Assembly: GCF_947036865.1 (NCBI RefSeq)
Contig: NZ_CAMQSF010000010.1
Location: forward strand, 1 to 64,000
Direction: 5' to 3'
DNA from: an uncultured Caulobacter sp.
GTDB taxonomy: Bacteria; Pseudomonadota; Alphaproteobacteria; Caulobacterales; Caulobacteraceae
Length of the DNA stretch: 64,000 nucleotides
Under the pieces are notes generated by a model. The model saw only the letters and a list, made by a program, of their open reading frames with translations. It was not told the DNA's origin and searched no databases. The translations under genes were made by a program, and so were the position numbers. The first letter of the stretch is position 1. Each line of letters starts with the position of its first letter. Below are positions 28,393 through 36,453 of the stretch, one piece after another.

Positions 28393-29034
28393 CTAAACAG
28401 CCACCTCGAACGCGGCCTCGGTCTTGGCCTTGACCTCGTCGACGGTGACGCCCGGCGCCAGCTCGATCAGCTTCACCGGGGTCTTGCCGCGATTGATCTC
28501 GAAGACGCCGAGTTCGGTGATCAGGAGGTCGACGACCCCCGCGCCGGTGAGCGGCAAGGTGCATTGCTTTAAGAGCTTCGGCGCGCCGGACTTCTCGCAA
28601 TGGTCCATGACCACCACCACGCGCTTGACGCCGGCGACGAGATCCATGGCCCCGCCCATGCCCTTGACCATCTTGCCGGGCACCATCCAGTTGGCGAGGT
28701 CGCCGTTCTGCGCCACCTGCATGCCGCCCAGGATCGACAGGGCGATATGGCCGCCGCGGATCATGGCGAAGCTGTCGGCCGAGCTGAAGTACGAGCTGGA
28801 GTCGAGCTCGGTGATCGTCTGCTTGCCGGCGTTGATCAGGTCGGCGTCCTCCTCGCCCTCATAGGGAAAGGGGCCCATGCCCAGCATGCCGTTCTCGCTC
28901 TGCAGCGTCACGTGCATGCCTTCGGGGATGTAGTTGGCCACCAGGGTCGGGATGCCGATGCCGAGGTTCACGTAGAAGCCGTCCCGCAGCTCCTTGGCGG
29001 CGCGGGCCGCCATCTCGTCACGCGTCCAGGCCAT
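28393..29034 (-). CDS. scoB: 3-oxoacid CoA-transferase subunit B
   Basis: 213 residues. The catalytic Glu is in the SENGMLG motif (E47), the CoA-ester-forming residue of class I CoA-transferases; [13 protein letters not shown] and [17 protein letters not shown] are family blocks. With ScoA it transfers CoA from succinyl-CoA to acetoacetate or related 3-oxoacids, allowing use of ketone bodies or fatty-acid-derived acids. Its ATG at 29034 shares one base with the scoA stop (TAATG), so translation is coupled. Confidence 0.93.
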   Translation of the reverse strand: MAWTRDEMAARAAKELRDGFYVNLGIGIPTLVANYIPEGMHVTLQSENGMLGMGPFPYEGEEDADLINAGKQTITELDSSSYFSSADSFAMIRGGHIALSILGGMQVAQNGDLANWMVPGKMVKGMGGAMDLVAGVKRVVVVMDHCEKSGAPKLLKQCTLPLTGAGVVDLLITELGVFEINRGKTPVKLIELAPGVTVDEVKAKTEAAFEVAV

Positions 29035-29744
29035 TAGGCTTGCTCCTTCTGGCGGGTGGTGACCCGCTCGATGCGCTTTTCGAACTTCGCGCCCTTGACG
29101 ATGGCGTCGACATAGATGCCCGGCGTGTGGATGGCGTCCTTGTCGAGCTCGCCGATCGCGACCAGCTGCTCGACCTCGACCACCGTCTTGCGGCCGGCCG
29201 TGGCCATCATCGGATTGAAGTTCCGGGCGGTCTTCCGATAGATCAGGTTGCCCTCGGCGTCGCCCTTCCAGGCCTTGACGATCGCGAGGTCGGCGGTCAG
29301 GCCGCGCTCCATCACGTACATCTCGCCGTCGAACTCGCGGGTCTCCTTGCCCTCGGCCACCAGCGTGCCGTAGCCGGTGCGCGTGAAGAAGGCGGGGATG
29401 CCCGCCCCGCCAGCGCGGATGCGCTCGGCCAGCGTGCCCTGCGGATTGAACTCCAGCTCCAGCTCGCCGGAGAGGTAGAGCTGTTCGAACAGCTTGTTCT
29501 CGCCCACATAGGACGAGACCATCTTCTTGATCTGGCGATTTTCGAGCAGAATCCCCAGGCCGAAGCCGTCGACGCCGCAATTGTTGGAGATGACCGTGAG
29601 GTCCTTGGTCCCCGCCGCGCGGATCGCCGCGATCAGGTTCTCCGGAATGCCGCAGAGGCCGAACCCGCCTGCCATGATGGTCATGCCGTCGAACAGAAGC
29701 CCGGCGAGGGCTTCGACGGCGTCCTTCTTCACCTTGTCGACCAT
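29034..29744 (-). CDS. scoA: 3-oxoacid CoA-transferase subunit A
   Basis: 236 residues, class I CoA-transferase alpha subunit. Blocks: [59 protein letters not shown] and [16 protein letters not shown]. It forms a heterotetramer with ScoB, and the two are in the usual A-B order. ATG is at 29744. The 125-base divergent region to 29870 contains an AATTCA/TGAATT inverted repeat nearer to the oppositely oriented gene. Confidence 0.94.
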   Translation of the reverse strand: MVDKVKKDAVEALAGLLFDGMTIMAGGFGLCGIPENLIAAIRAAGTKDLTVISNNCGVDGFGLGILLENRQIKKMVSSYVGENKLFEQLYLSGELELEFNPQGTLAERIRAGGAGIPAFFTRTGYGTLVAEGKETREFDGEMYVMERGLTADLAIVKAWKGDAEGNLIYRKTARNFNPMMATAGRKTVVEVEQLVAIGELDKDAIHTPGIYVDAIVKGAKFEKRIERVTTRQKEQA

Positions 29745-29828
29745 GGTCTCTCCCTTTTCCCACCCGCTGGAGGGGTCCCGCCTGCTAGAGGGGGTGTTTG
29801 GCGAACCGTGTCGCCCGAGCCGCGAAGA

Positions 29829-29848
29829 AATTCAACCCTTGATGAATT
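29829..29848. promoter_or_regulatory. inverted repeat upstream of the quinone-reductase-like gene
   Basis: AATTCA (29829-29834) and TGAATT (29843-29848) form a perfect 6-base inverted repeat with an 8-base spacer, in an unusually AT-rich patch 22 bases before the ATG at 29870. It could be a MarR/HxlR-type repressor site, since these often control flavin oxidoreductases. The assignment is inference. Confidence 0.35.
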
Positions 29849-29869
29849 ATTTTCCCGAAGGGTCGATCG

Positions 29870-30463
29870 ATGACCGACGCTAGCACCGGGCCCGTGACGC
29901 CCGCCACCGCTCCGAGCGCTTCCGGCGTACTGCTGGTGCTGGCCCACCCCGCGCTTGAACGTTCTCGCGCCAATCGCGCCCTGGCCAAGGCGGCCAAGGG
30001 CGTGTCCGGCGTCACCTTCAAGGACCTCTACGAAACCTATCCGGACTTCGTGATCGACATCGAGGCCGAACAGGCGGCGCTGGTGAGCCATGAGGTCGTG
30101 GCCCTGCAATTTCCGCTGTTCTGGTACTCGACCCCGGCCCTGGTGAAGGAGTGGCTGGATCTCGTCTGGCTGCACGGCTTCGCCTATGGCGAGGGCGGCG
30201 AGGCGCTGAAGGGCAAGCGCCTGTTCGTGGCCTGCACGACCGGCGGCTCGGCCAAGGCCTATCACATGCAGGGCTACAACCGCTTCACGATGGACGAGTT
30301 CCTGCGCCCGCTGGAGCAGACGGCGCACCTGTGCGGCATGGACTGGGAGACCCCGTTCGTGGTGCACGGCGCCTCGGTCAAGGACGACGCGGCGCTGAAG
30401 GCCGAGGCCGAGCGCTACGCGGCCCGGGTAGCGTCGCTGCTGCCCGCGCGGACGGAGGCATAA
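29870..30463 (+). CDS. NAD(P)H oxidoreductase, Kef ancillary flavodoxin-fold protein
   Basis: 197 residues of the flavodoxin-like NAD(P)H:quinone oxidoreductase group (KefF/KefG/MdaB-like). Visible blocks: LVLAHPALERSRANRAL, ALQFPLFWYSTPALVKEWLDLVW with the conserved FPLFWYSTPA FMN-site pattern, and TTGGSAKAYHMQGYNRF. It ends 3 bases before the Kef antiporter gene, which is the known arrangement for the ancillary subunit that activates KefB/KefC. The first 18 residues are Ser/Pro/Thr-rich and extend beyond the fold. Role: cytoplasmic quinone or electrophile reductase that regulates the antiporter. Confidence 0.88.
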   Translation: MTDASTGPVTPATAPSASGVLLVLAHPALERSRANRALAKAAKGVSGVTFKDLYETYPDFVIDIEAEQAALVSHEVVALQFPLFWYSTPALVKEWLDLVWLHGFAYGEGGEALKGKRLFVACTTGGSAKAYHMQGYNRFTMDEFLRPLEQTAHLCGMDWETPFVVHGASVKDDAALKAEAERYAARVASLLPARTEA

Positions 30464-30466
30464 GGC

Positions 30467-32368
30467 GTGGAAAACTTCCTGACCCAGACCCTCGTCTATC
30501 TGGGCGCGGCCGTCGTCTCGGTGCCGATCGCCAAGCGGCTCGGACTGGGTTCGGTGCTGGGCTATCTGATCGCCGGCGTGGTGATCGGCCCGTTCGCCCT
30601 CGGCTTGGTCGGCGCCCAGGCCGACGTCATGAAGTTCGCCGAGTTCGGCGTCGTCATCCTGCTGTTCCTGATCGGGCTCGAGGTGCAGCCCTCGATGCTG
30701 TGGGACATGCGCAAGGCGATCTTCGGCCTGGGCGGCGCGCAGGTGCTGGGCACCGCCGCCGCCATCGCCGTCGCCTCGCTGGTGCTGGGCTTGAATTGGC
30801 AGACGGCCCTGGCTGTCGGCCTAGTGCTGGCCATGTCGTCCACCGCCATCGTGCTGCAGACCCTGGATGAAAAGGGCCTGCGACAGGGTCCCGTCGGCCG
30901 CGCCGCGTTCGGCGTGCTGCTGTTGCAGGACCTGGCGGTGATCCCGCTGTTCGCCCTGCTGCCGCTCTTGGCCACCGCCGCGCCGCACGCGACCGGCGGC
31001 GAGGGTCACGGGGGCGCCAGCCTGGTCGCCCACCTGCCCGTCTGGGCGCAGATGCTGTCGGTGTTCGCCGCCGTCGCGGCCGTGGTCGGCGGCGGGCGCT
31101 ATCTGGTCAAGCCGCTGTTCCGCTTCATCGCCCGCGCCCGCCTGCGCGAGATCTTCACCGCCTCGGCGCTGCTGATCGTGGTGGCCGTGGCCAGCCTGAT
31201 GCAGATGGTCGGCCTGTCGCCGGCGCTGGGCGCCTTCCTGGCGGGCGTGGTGCTGGCCGAGAGCGAGTTCCGCCGCGAGCTGGAGACCGACATCGAGCCG
31301 TTCCGGGGCCTGTTGCTCGGCCTCTTCTTCATCACCGTCGGCGCGGGGGTCGACCTGCCGCTGGTGGCGCGCCAGCCCTTGCAGCTGCTGGGTCTGGTGA
31401 TCGGATTGATGATCCTGAAGTTCCTGGTGATGTATGGCCTGGCCCGCCTGTTCGGCGCGCCCAAGCGGGGCGCCATGGCGGTGGCCACGGCCCTGGCCCA
31501 GGGCGGCGAATTCGCCTTCGTGCTGCTCAGCTTCACGGTCGGGGCGGGCGTGATCGCCGCGCCGCTGGCGGCCCTGCTGACCGCCGCGGTCGCCGTCTCC
31601 ATGGCGCTCACGCCGGTGGCGATGATCCTCTATGAGCGGGTCGCGGCCCTGATGGACGCGGCTATTCCCGACGTCGTTCCCGACACCGGCGACTTCGACG
31701 AGGGCGAGCCCGACATCATCATCGCCGGCTTCGGCCGCTTCGGGCAGATCGCCGGCCGCCTGCTGGCCGCCAACGGCTTCCGCTCGACGGTGCTGGACAG
31801 CGACATCGAGCAGATCGAGCTGCTGCAGCGCTTCGGCCGGCGGGTGCACTATGGCGACGCCACGCGGCTGGACCTGCTGCGGGCCGCCGGCGCGGACCGG
31901 GCGCGGATGCTGATCGTCGCCCTCGACGACCGCGAAAAGACCGTCGAGCTGGTCGAGACCGCCCGCAAGGCCTTCCCCAATCTCGTCATCCTCGCCCGCG
32001 CCTGGGACCGCCGCCACGCCTACGATCTCCTGGCCAACGGCGCCGACGCGGTCGAGCGGGAGACCTTCGAATCGGCCCTGGCCCTGGGGACCACGGCCCT
32101 CCAGAAGCTGGGCTTCCGCGCCCACCGCGCGCACCGCGCCGCGGCCTTCTTCCGCCGCCACGACCGGCGGGTGTTCGAGGAGCTGCGGCCGATGTGGGGC
32201 CAGGAGGAAGCCTATATCCTGGCGTCGCGCGACGCGGCCAAGACCATGGACCGCCTGCTGGACGCCGACCTCCACCGCATGCGCCCCGGCGACGCGAGAG
32301 GCGCTTGGGACACGGCGAGCCTGGACGAGGAACTGCGCGAGCGCGCGCAGCAGGAGGAGGCGGAGTAG
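30467..32368 (+). CDS. Kef-type glutathione-regulated K+ efflux antiporter (CPA2 family)
   Basis: 633 residues. The N-terminal half is a CPA2 Na+/H+-exchanger-like membrane domain (about 12-13 helices, 1-390); GLEVQPSMLWDMRKAIFGLG and LAQGGEFAFVL are typical of KefB/KefC. It is followed by a cytoplasmic RCK/TrkA-N domain with the nucleotide-binding motif GFGRFGQIAGRLL (about 420) and Asp after the second strand. It exchanges K+ for H+ and protects against electrophiles by acidifying the cytoplasm. The start is GTG at 30467, 3 bases after the ancillary gene's stop. I cannot choose between KefB and KefC by sequence alone. Confidence 0.92.
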   Translation: MENFLTQTLVYLGAAVVSVPIAKRLGLGSVLGYLIAGVVIGPFALGLVGAQADVMKFAEFGVVILLFLIGLEVQPSMLWDMRKAIFGLGGAQVLGTAAAIAVASLVLGLNWQTALAVGLVLAMSSTAIVLQTLDEKGLRQGPVGRAAFGVLLLQDLAVIPLFALLPLLATAAPHATGGEGHGGASLVAHLPVWAQMLSVFAAVAAVVGGGRYLVKPLFRFIARARLREIFTASALLIVVAVASLMQMVGLSPALGAFLAGVVLAESEFRRELETDIEPFRGLLLGLFFITVGAGVDLPLVARQPLQLLGLVIGLMILKFLVMYGLARLFGAPKRGAMAVATALAQGGEFAFVLLSFTVGAGVIAAPLAALLTAAVAVSMALTPVAMILYERVAALMDAAIPDVVPDTGDFDEGEPDIIIAGFGRFGQIAGRLLAANGFRSTVLDSDIEQIELLQRFGRRVHYGDATRLDLLRAAGADRARMLIVALDDREKTVELVETARKAFPNLVILARAWDRRHAYDLLANGADAVERETFESALALGTTALQKLGFRAHRAHRAAAFFRRHDRRVFEELRPMWGQEEAYILASRDAAKTMDRLLDADLHRMRPGDARGAWDTASLDEELRERAQQEEAE

Positions 32369-32384
32369 GGCGAGGTTTCCGCCC

Positions 32385-33389
32385 CTACTCGGCCAGCAGC
32401 GGAACCCCCGCCGGGATCCGCTCCCCCCGCACGGCCTCGACGAACGGGGTCGCGAAGCCGCCGGTGAGGCTGTGCGGATCGTCCGCCAGCGCGCCGAACC
32501 TGAGGTCGCGCGGCCGCGCGCCGGGCACATGCAACGTGCCGAACATCCGGTCCCAGACGGCCAGGCAGCTGCCCAGGTTCTTGCCGAAGTGAGCGGGATC
32601 GGCCGAATGGTGGATCTGGTGGTGGGCCGGGCTCAGCAGCCAGCGGCCGAACGGCGCGAACGTCATCCAGGCGTGCGAGTGCTGCAGGTGGATCACCGTC
32701 ATCACGAAGACGAGAAAGATGGCGTTCTGGCCGAAAACCTGCGGCGCGTGCCAGGCCGGCCCGAACGCCCAGGCCAGCACGCCGCCGACCCCGCCGGTGG
32801 CTAGGGCCAAGAGGTTGGCGAACTTCAGGCTCTCGATCGGATGGACGCGATAGACGGTCAGCGGCGTCAGGGCCTCGGCGGTGTGGTGGACCTTGTGGAA
32901 GGCCCACAGCAAGGGGACCTTGTGGCTAAGCCAATGATCGAACCAGTAGGCCAACTCATAGGCCAGAAAGCCCAGCACCGTTCCGACCACCGCCACGAGC
33001 GACCACGGCGCCCCGTTCCACGGCCCCGCGCCGAACGTCTGACGCAGGGCCGACGCCAAGCCCACGGCGATCGCCTCGCCCGACAGCAGGGCGCCGCTCA
33101 GCAGCACGCCGGCGACCCACAGATTGAAGACGCAAAATACCAGATCCGCCCGGCTGGAGGCCGTCAGCCACACCTTGCGCGGGAAGAGCGCGCGCAGCAG
33201 CAGGCGTGGCGAGGTCTCGCGGCCTCGCGCCCGTCGAGACAGTACGATATGGCCGGCCGCGATCAGCAGGGCGCAGGCCAGCGAGACCAGCGAGAAGGTC
33301 GAGCCTAGCGGCAACAGGGCGTCGAGCAGCGGCGCGACAAGGCGATGGCCGGCCGTGGCGAGATCGATCCCAGTCTTGGCCGTGGTCAC
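32385..33389 (-). CDS. sterol desaturase / fatty acid hydroxylase superfamily protein
   Basis: 334 residues, with several membrane helices and the His clusters of the superfamily: HWLSH, HKVHH, HLQHSH and HHQIHH. These bind a di-iron centre that hydroxylates or desaturates lipids; bacterial members act on fatty acids, carotenoids or sterol-like lipids. The substrate here is unknown. The start is GTG at 33389. It follows the acyl-lipid desaturase gene on the same strand after 59 bases, so a shared lipid-modifying function is plausible. It converges on the Kef gene with a 16-base gap. Confidence 0.88.
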   Translation of the reverse strand: MTTAKTGIDLATAGHRLVAPLLDALLPLGSTFSLVSLACALLIAAGHIVLSRRARGRETSPRLLLRALFPRKVWLTASSRADLVFCVFNLWVAGVLLSGALLSGEAIAVGLASALRQTFGAGPWNGAPWSLVAVVGTVLGFLAYELAYWFDHWLSHKVPLLWAFHKVHHTAEALTPLTVYRVHPIESLKFANLLALATGGVGGVLAWAFGPAWHAPQVFGQNAIFLVFVMTVIHLQHSHAWMTFAPFGRWLLSPAHHQIHHSADPAHFGKNLGSCLAVWDRMFGTLHVPGARPRDLRFGALADDPHSLTGGFATPFVEAVRGERIPAGVPLLAE

Positions 33390-33448
33390 GTCCGGAAGGT
33401 CTCCGCGGAACAGAGACCCCTTCCTAACCCAAGCGTCTCAAGCGACGC

Positions 33449-34504
33449 TTAATGCGCCGGCTGCTCGGCGCCCGCGCGACGCTTTTCGCCGGCGCGGCGG
33501 AAAAGCTCGCCCAGGGCTTGGATCAGGCCCTTCTCGGACGCCCGGTGATAAAGCGAGTCCGAACCCAGGGCCTGCGCCAGGCGCGCGTGAGCCTTGCCCA
33601 GATTGTGGTAGGGCAGGCGCGGCAGCAGGTGGTGCAGCGCGTGGTAGCGCAGGCCGACCGGCGCCCAGAGATAGGAGGCCAGGTTCGGCGGCGGCACGTT
33701 GACCGAGTCGAGGAACTGCTCGTCCAGGGTCATCTTGTCGCCGTCGTTGTCCCAGTGGTGGGCGACCAGGGTGCGGGCCTGGTTCAGGAAGGTGGCCAGC
33801 GAGAAGATCGCGAGCCCGGTCGCCACGAACCGGATCGGCAGCCAGCCCGCGACGGTCGCGGCGATCACCGCCCACGACCACAGCCAGCAGGCCACGTCCT
33901 GGATCACCCACTCGGTCCGCCAGCGCGCCAGATCGTCGCGCGCGAAGTCGGGATTGATGATCAGGGCCGACAGCTTGGTCTTCACGTAGCGGCGCAGGGG
34001 CGGGATCACGAACGACAGCGGGACCAGGATGGCCGAGCGCAGGATCACGCCCAGCGGCGCCAGCAGGGCCACGAACAGGAAGCCGGCCAGCTTCAGCGGC
34101 GTGAAACGCGACAGCGGCATGTATTCCGGATCCAGCGCCGTGCCGAACCGGTCCTTGATATGGTGGATGTTGTGCACGCCTTCGTACATCAAGGACGGGG
34201 TCATCAGCGGCACGCCCACCAGCACGTTCCAGCCGGTCCGGAAGCCCGGCGTCTCGTCCGCCCGCAGGTGGGTCAGTTCGTGGATAAAGCTCAAGGCGCG
34301 GTAGAGGGCCAGCATGCTGACCAGGCCCGCGCCCAGGCCGATCGAAAGATGGATCGTCGTCGCGGCGACGAAGAACCCGCCCCACATCAGCGCCACCGAC
34401 ACGACGAGATCGGTCCAGTAGACCGCCGCGTTGGGCGTCATCAGGTCCTCGGTCAGGCCATAGGCCTGCTTGGTCAGACTGATTTCACCCGTCGCCTTGG
34501 TCAC
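33449..34504 (-). CDS. membrane fatty acid desaturase
   Basis: 351 residues with the three His boxes of membrane di-iron desaturases: HELTH (about 75), HNIHH (about 112) and HALHH (near 305), and hydrophobic segments between them. It should introduce a double bond into membrane lipid acyl chains or a related lipid using O2 and an electron donor. The start is GTG at 34504. The C-terminus is basic (RRAGEKRRAG). It lies downstream of the OmpA-like gene by 106 bases and upstream of the sterol-desaturase-like gene by 59 bases, all on the minus strand. Confidence 0.9.
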   Translation of the reverse strand: MTKATGEISLTKQAYGLTEDLMTPNAAVYWTDLVVSVALMWGGFFVAATTIHLSIGLGAGLVSMLALYRALSFIHELTHLRADETPGFRTGWNVLVGVPLMTPSLMYEGVHNIHHIKDRFGTALDPEYMPLSRFTPLKLAGFLFVALLAPLGVILRSAILVPLSFVIPPLRRYVKTKLSALIINPDFARDDLARWRTEWVIQDVACWLWSWAVIAATVAGWLPIRFVATGLAIFSLATFLNQARTLVAHHWDNDGDKMTLDEQFLDSVNVPPPNLASYLWAPVGLRYHALHHLLPRLPYHNLGKAHARLAQALGSDSLYHRASEKGLIQALGELFRRAGEKRRAGAEQPAH

Positions 34505-34610
34505 GTCGTCCTCGCGCTGCGCCTGTCGAAAGCGACGACTTGGCGACAGCGGAGGGGAAAAGCAACCATCTGGATCAAGGACGCGACAATTCCGCGCCCT
34601 TAAGCGTCCG

Positions 34611-35279
34611 TCAGGTCAGCGGCCGCAGCACGATCTCCACGCGCCGGTTCTGGGCGCGCCCGGCGGCGGTGGCGTTGTCGGCGATCGGCTGACGCTCGCC
34701 CATGCCCGCCACGAACACCCGGTCGGGCAGAACCCGGCCCTGGTTGGTCAGATAGCTGGCGACCGAGCTCGCCCGGCGCTCGGACAGGGCCTGGTTGTAG
34801 TCGTCCGGACCGCTGGAGTCGGCGTGGCCGACCACGTCGATCGTCGTCTGGGGATAGGCGTTCAGGGTGCGGGCCACGTCGTCGAGCACGCGCAGGAAGC
34901 GCGGCTGGATCTCGGACTTGTCGACGTCGAAGGTCACGTCGCTGGGCATGACCAGCACGATCTGGTCGCCGTTGCGGCGGATCATCACGCCCGAGCCCTC
35001 CAGGCTGCGACGGAAGTCGGCCTGCTGGCGGTCCATGTAGTTGCCGATCGCGCCGCCGGCCAGGGCGCCGATGCCCGCGCCGATCAGCGCGTTCTTGCGG
35101 CCCTGCTCGCCCTTGTTGGTGTTGGTCAGATAGCCGAGCAGCGCCCCCGCCCCGGCGCCGGCCAAGGCGCCGGTCCCGGTGTTGTTGCGGACCGGCATGC
35201 CCGTATACGGGTCGGTCGTCGTACAGGCCGTCAGGGCGGCGGCGCCCAGGAACAGTGCGGCCAAGGCGGTCTTGCGCAT
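34611..35279 (-). CDS. OmpA-family lipoprotein with glycine-zipper segment
   Basis: 222 residues. The lipobox LTAC gives a lipidated Cys at about 19; next comes a glycine-zipper segment (about 35-80; GALAGAGAGALLGYL and ALIGAGIGALAGGAIGNYMD) and then an OmpA C-terminal peptidoglycan-binding domain (about 110-220) with VVGHADSSGPDDYNQALSERR and RRVEIVL. It should link the outer membrane to peptidoglycan, in the style of the YfiB/YiaD group. ATG 35279 starts the signal (MRKTALAALF); the in-frame extension to 35345 would bury it. Confidence 0.9.
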   Translation of the reverse strand: MRKTALAALFLGAAALTACTTTDPYTGMPVRNNTGTGALAGAGAGALLGYLTNTNKGEQGRKNALIGAGIGALAGGAIGNYMDRQQADFRRSLEGSGVMIRRNGDQIVLVMPSDVTFDVDKSEIQPRFLRVLDDVARTLNAYPQTTIDVVGHADSSGPDDYNQALSERRASSVASYLTNQGRVLPDRVFVAGMGERQPIADNATAAGRAQNRRVEIVLRPLT

Positions 35280-35456
35280 TCTCGCAACCCTCGCGTCTTT
35301 GCTGTAGATCAAGGCCACCGGGCCAAACGCCCGTCTCATGGTCAAGTTCCCGACCGCGCCGTCAGGGCCGCGCGACGATCTTCGTTTCGCCGCGCCCCCG
35401 ATGTAGTAAGAGGGAACTTACCTCATTCCCAAGCTCGCTGCTCAAGGCTCGCCGAC

Positions 35457-36392
35457 GTGCCCACCTCCGCCATCGAACCGATTTCTTTCACGCTCTACGC
35501 CAAGGATTTCCCGGGCTTCGCCCAGGCGCTCGGCGCGTCGTTCGAACGCTACGGCTTCGCGGTGCTGTCCGACCATGACATGGCGCAAGACCGGATCGAC
35601 GCGGCCATCGACGACGCCAAGGCCTTCTTCGCCCTGCCGACCGAGGCGAAGATGCGGTACGCCGGGATCAAGGGCGGCGCGCGGGGCTATATTCCGTTCG
35701 GGGTCGAGACCGCCAAGGGCGCGACGCACCACGACCTGAAGGAATTCTGGCACATGGGCCGCGACCTGCCGCCCGGCCACCGGTTCCGCGAACACATGGC
35801 CGACAATGTCTGGCCGGCCGAGATTCCGGCCTTCAAGCACGACGTCACCTGGTTCTACAACGCGCTCGACACCATGGGCGGCAAGGTGCTGGAGGCGATC
35901 GCCACCTACCTGAAGCTGGACCGCGACTTCTTCAAGCCAACCATCCAGGACGGCAACAGCGTGCTCCGCCTGTTGCACTATCCGCCGATCCCGCTGGACG
36001 CCACCGGCGTGCGCGCCGGCGCGCACGGCGACATCAACACCATCACCCTCCTGCTGGGCGCCGAGGAAGGCGGGCTGGAGCTCCTGGACCGCAACGGCGA
36101 GTGGCTGCCGATCAACCCGCCGCCGGGCTGCATCGTCATCAATATCGGCGACATGCTCGAGCGCCTGACCAATCACGTCCTGCCCTCGACCATCCACCGG
36201 GTGCAGAACCCGCCGCCCGAGCGCCGCCACATCCCGCGCTACTCGACGCCGTTCTTCCTGCACTTCGCGTCGGACTACGAGATCAAGACGCTGCCCAACT
36301 GCGTCACGCCCGACAATCCGGACCGCTATCCGGAGTCGATCACGGCCGACGCGTTCCTCCAGCAGCGCCTGCGCGAGATCAAGCTGGCCTGA
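35457..36392 (+). CDS. 2-oxoglutarate/Fe(II)-dependent dioxygenase, isopenicillin N synthase family
   Basis: 311 residues. An N-terminal non-haem dioxygenase domain (about 10-120) precedes the 2OG-Fe(II) jelly-roll, with the iron ligands H and D in GAHGDINT, a distal His in STIHRVQN and the 2OG-binding Arg in RYSTPFFLH. It could hydroxylate or cyclise a small molecule; the substrate is unknown. The start is taken as GTG 35457 (VPTSAIEPISF), where family similarity begins; the frame is open far upstream without coding character. It diverges from the OmpA-like gene with a 177-base gap. Confidence 0.87.
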   Translation: MPTSAIEPISFTLYAKDFPGFAQALGASFERYGFAVLSDHDMAQDRIDAAIDDAKAFFALPTEAKMRYAGIKGGARGYIPFGVETAKGATHHDLKEFWHMGRDLPPGHRFREHMADNVWPAEIPAFKHDVTWFYNALDTMGGKVLEAIATYLKLDRDFFKPTIQDGNSVLRLLHYPPIPLDATGVRAGAHGDINTITLLLGAEEGGLELLDRNGEWLPINPPPGCIVINIGDMLERLTNHVLPSTIHRVQNPPPERRHIPRYSTPFFLHFASDYEIKTLPNCVTPDNPDRYPESITADAFLQQRLREIKLA

Positions 36393-36453
36393 TTGACGCC
36401 CCCTCGCCGCCAGCGCGGCCTGCCTGGCGCGGCGTCGACGGCGGGGAAGGCCT

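Noticed and set aside
36393..36453. Hairpin between the dioxygenase and TadG-like genes as a bidirectional terminator
   Set aside because: Pairing is interrupted and there is no T tract on either strand.
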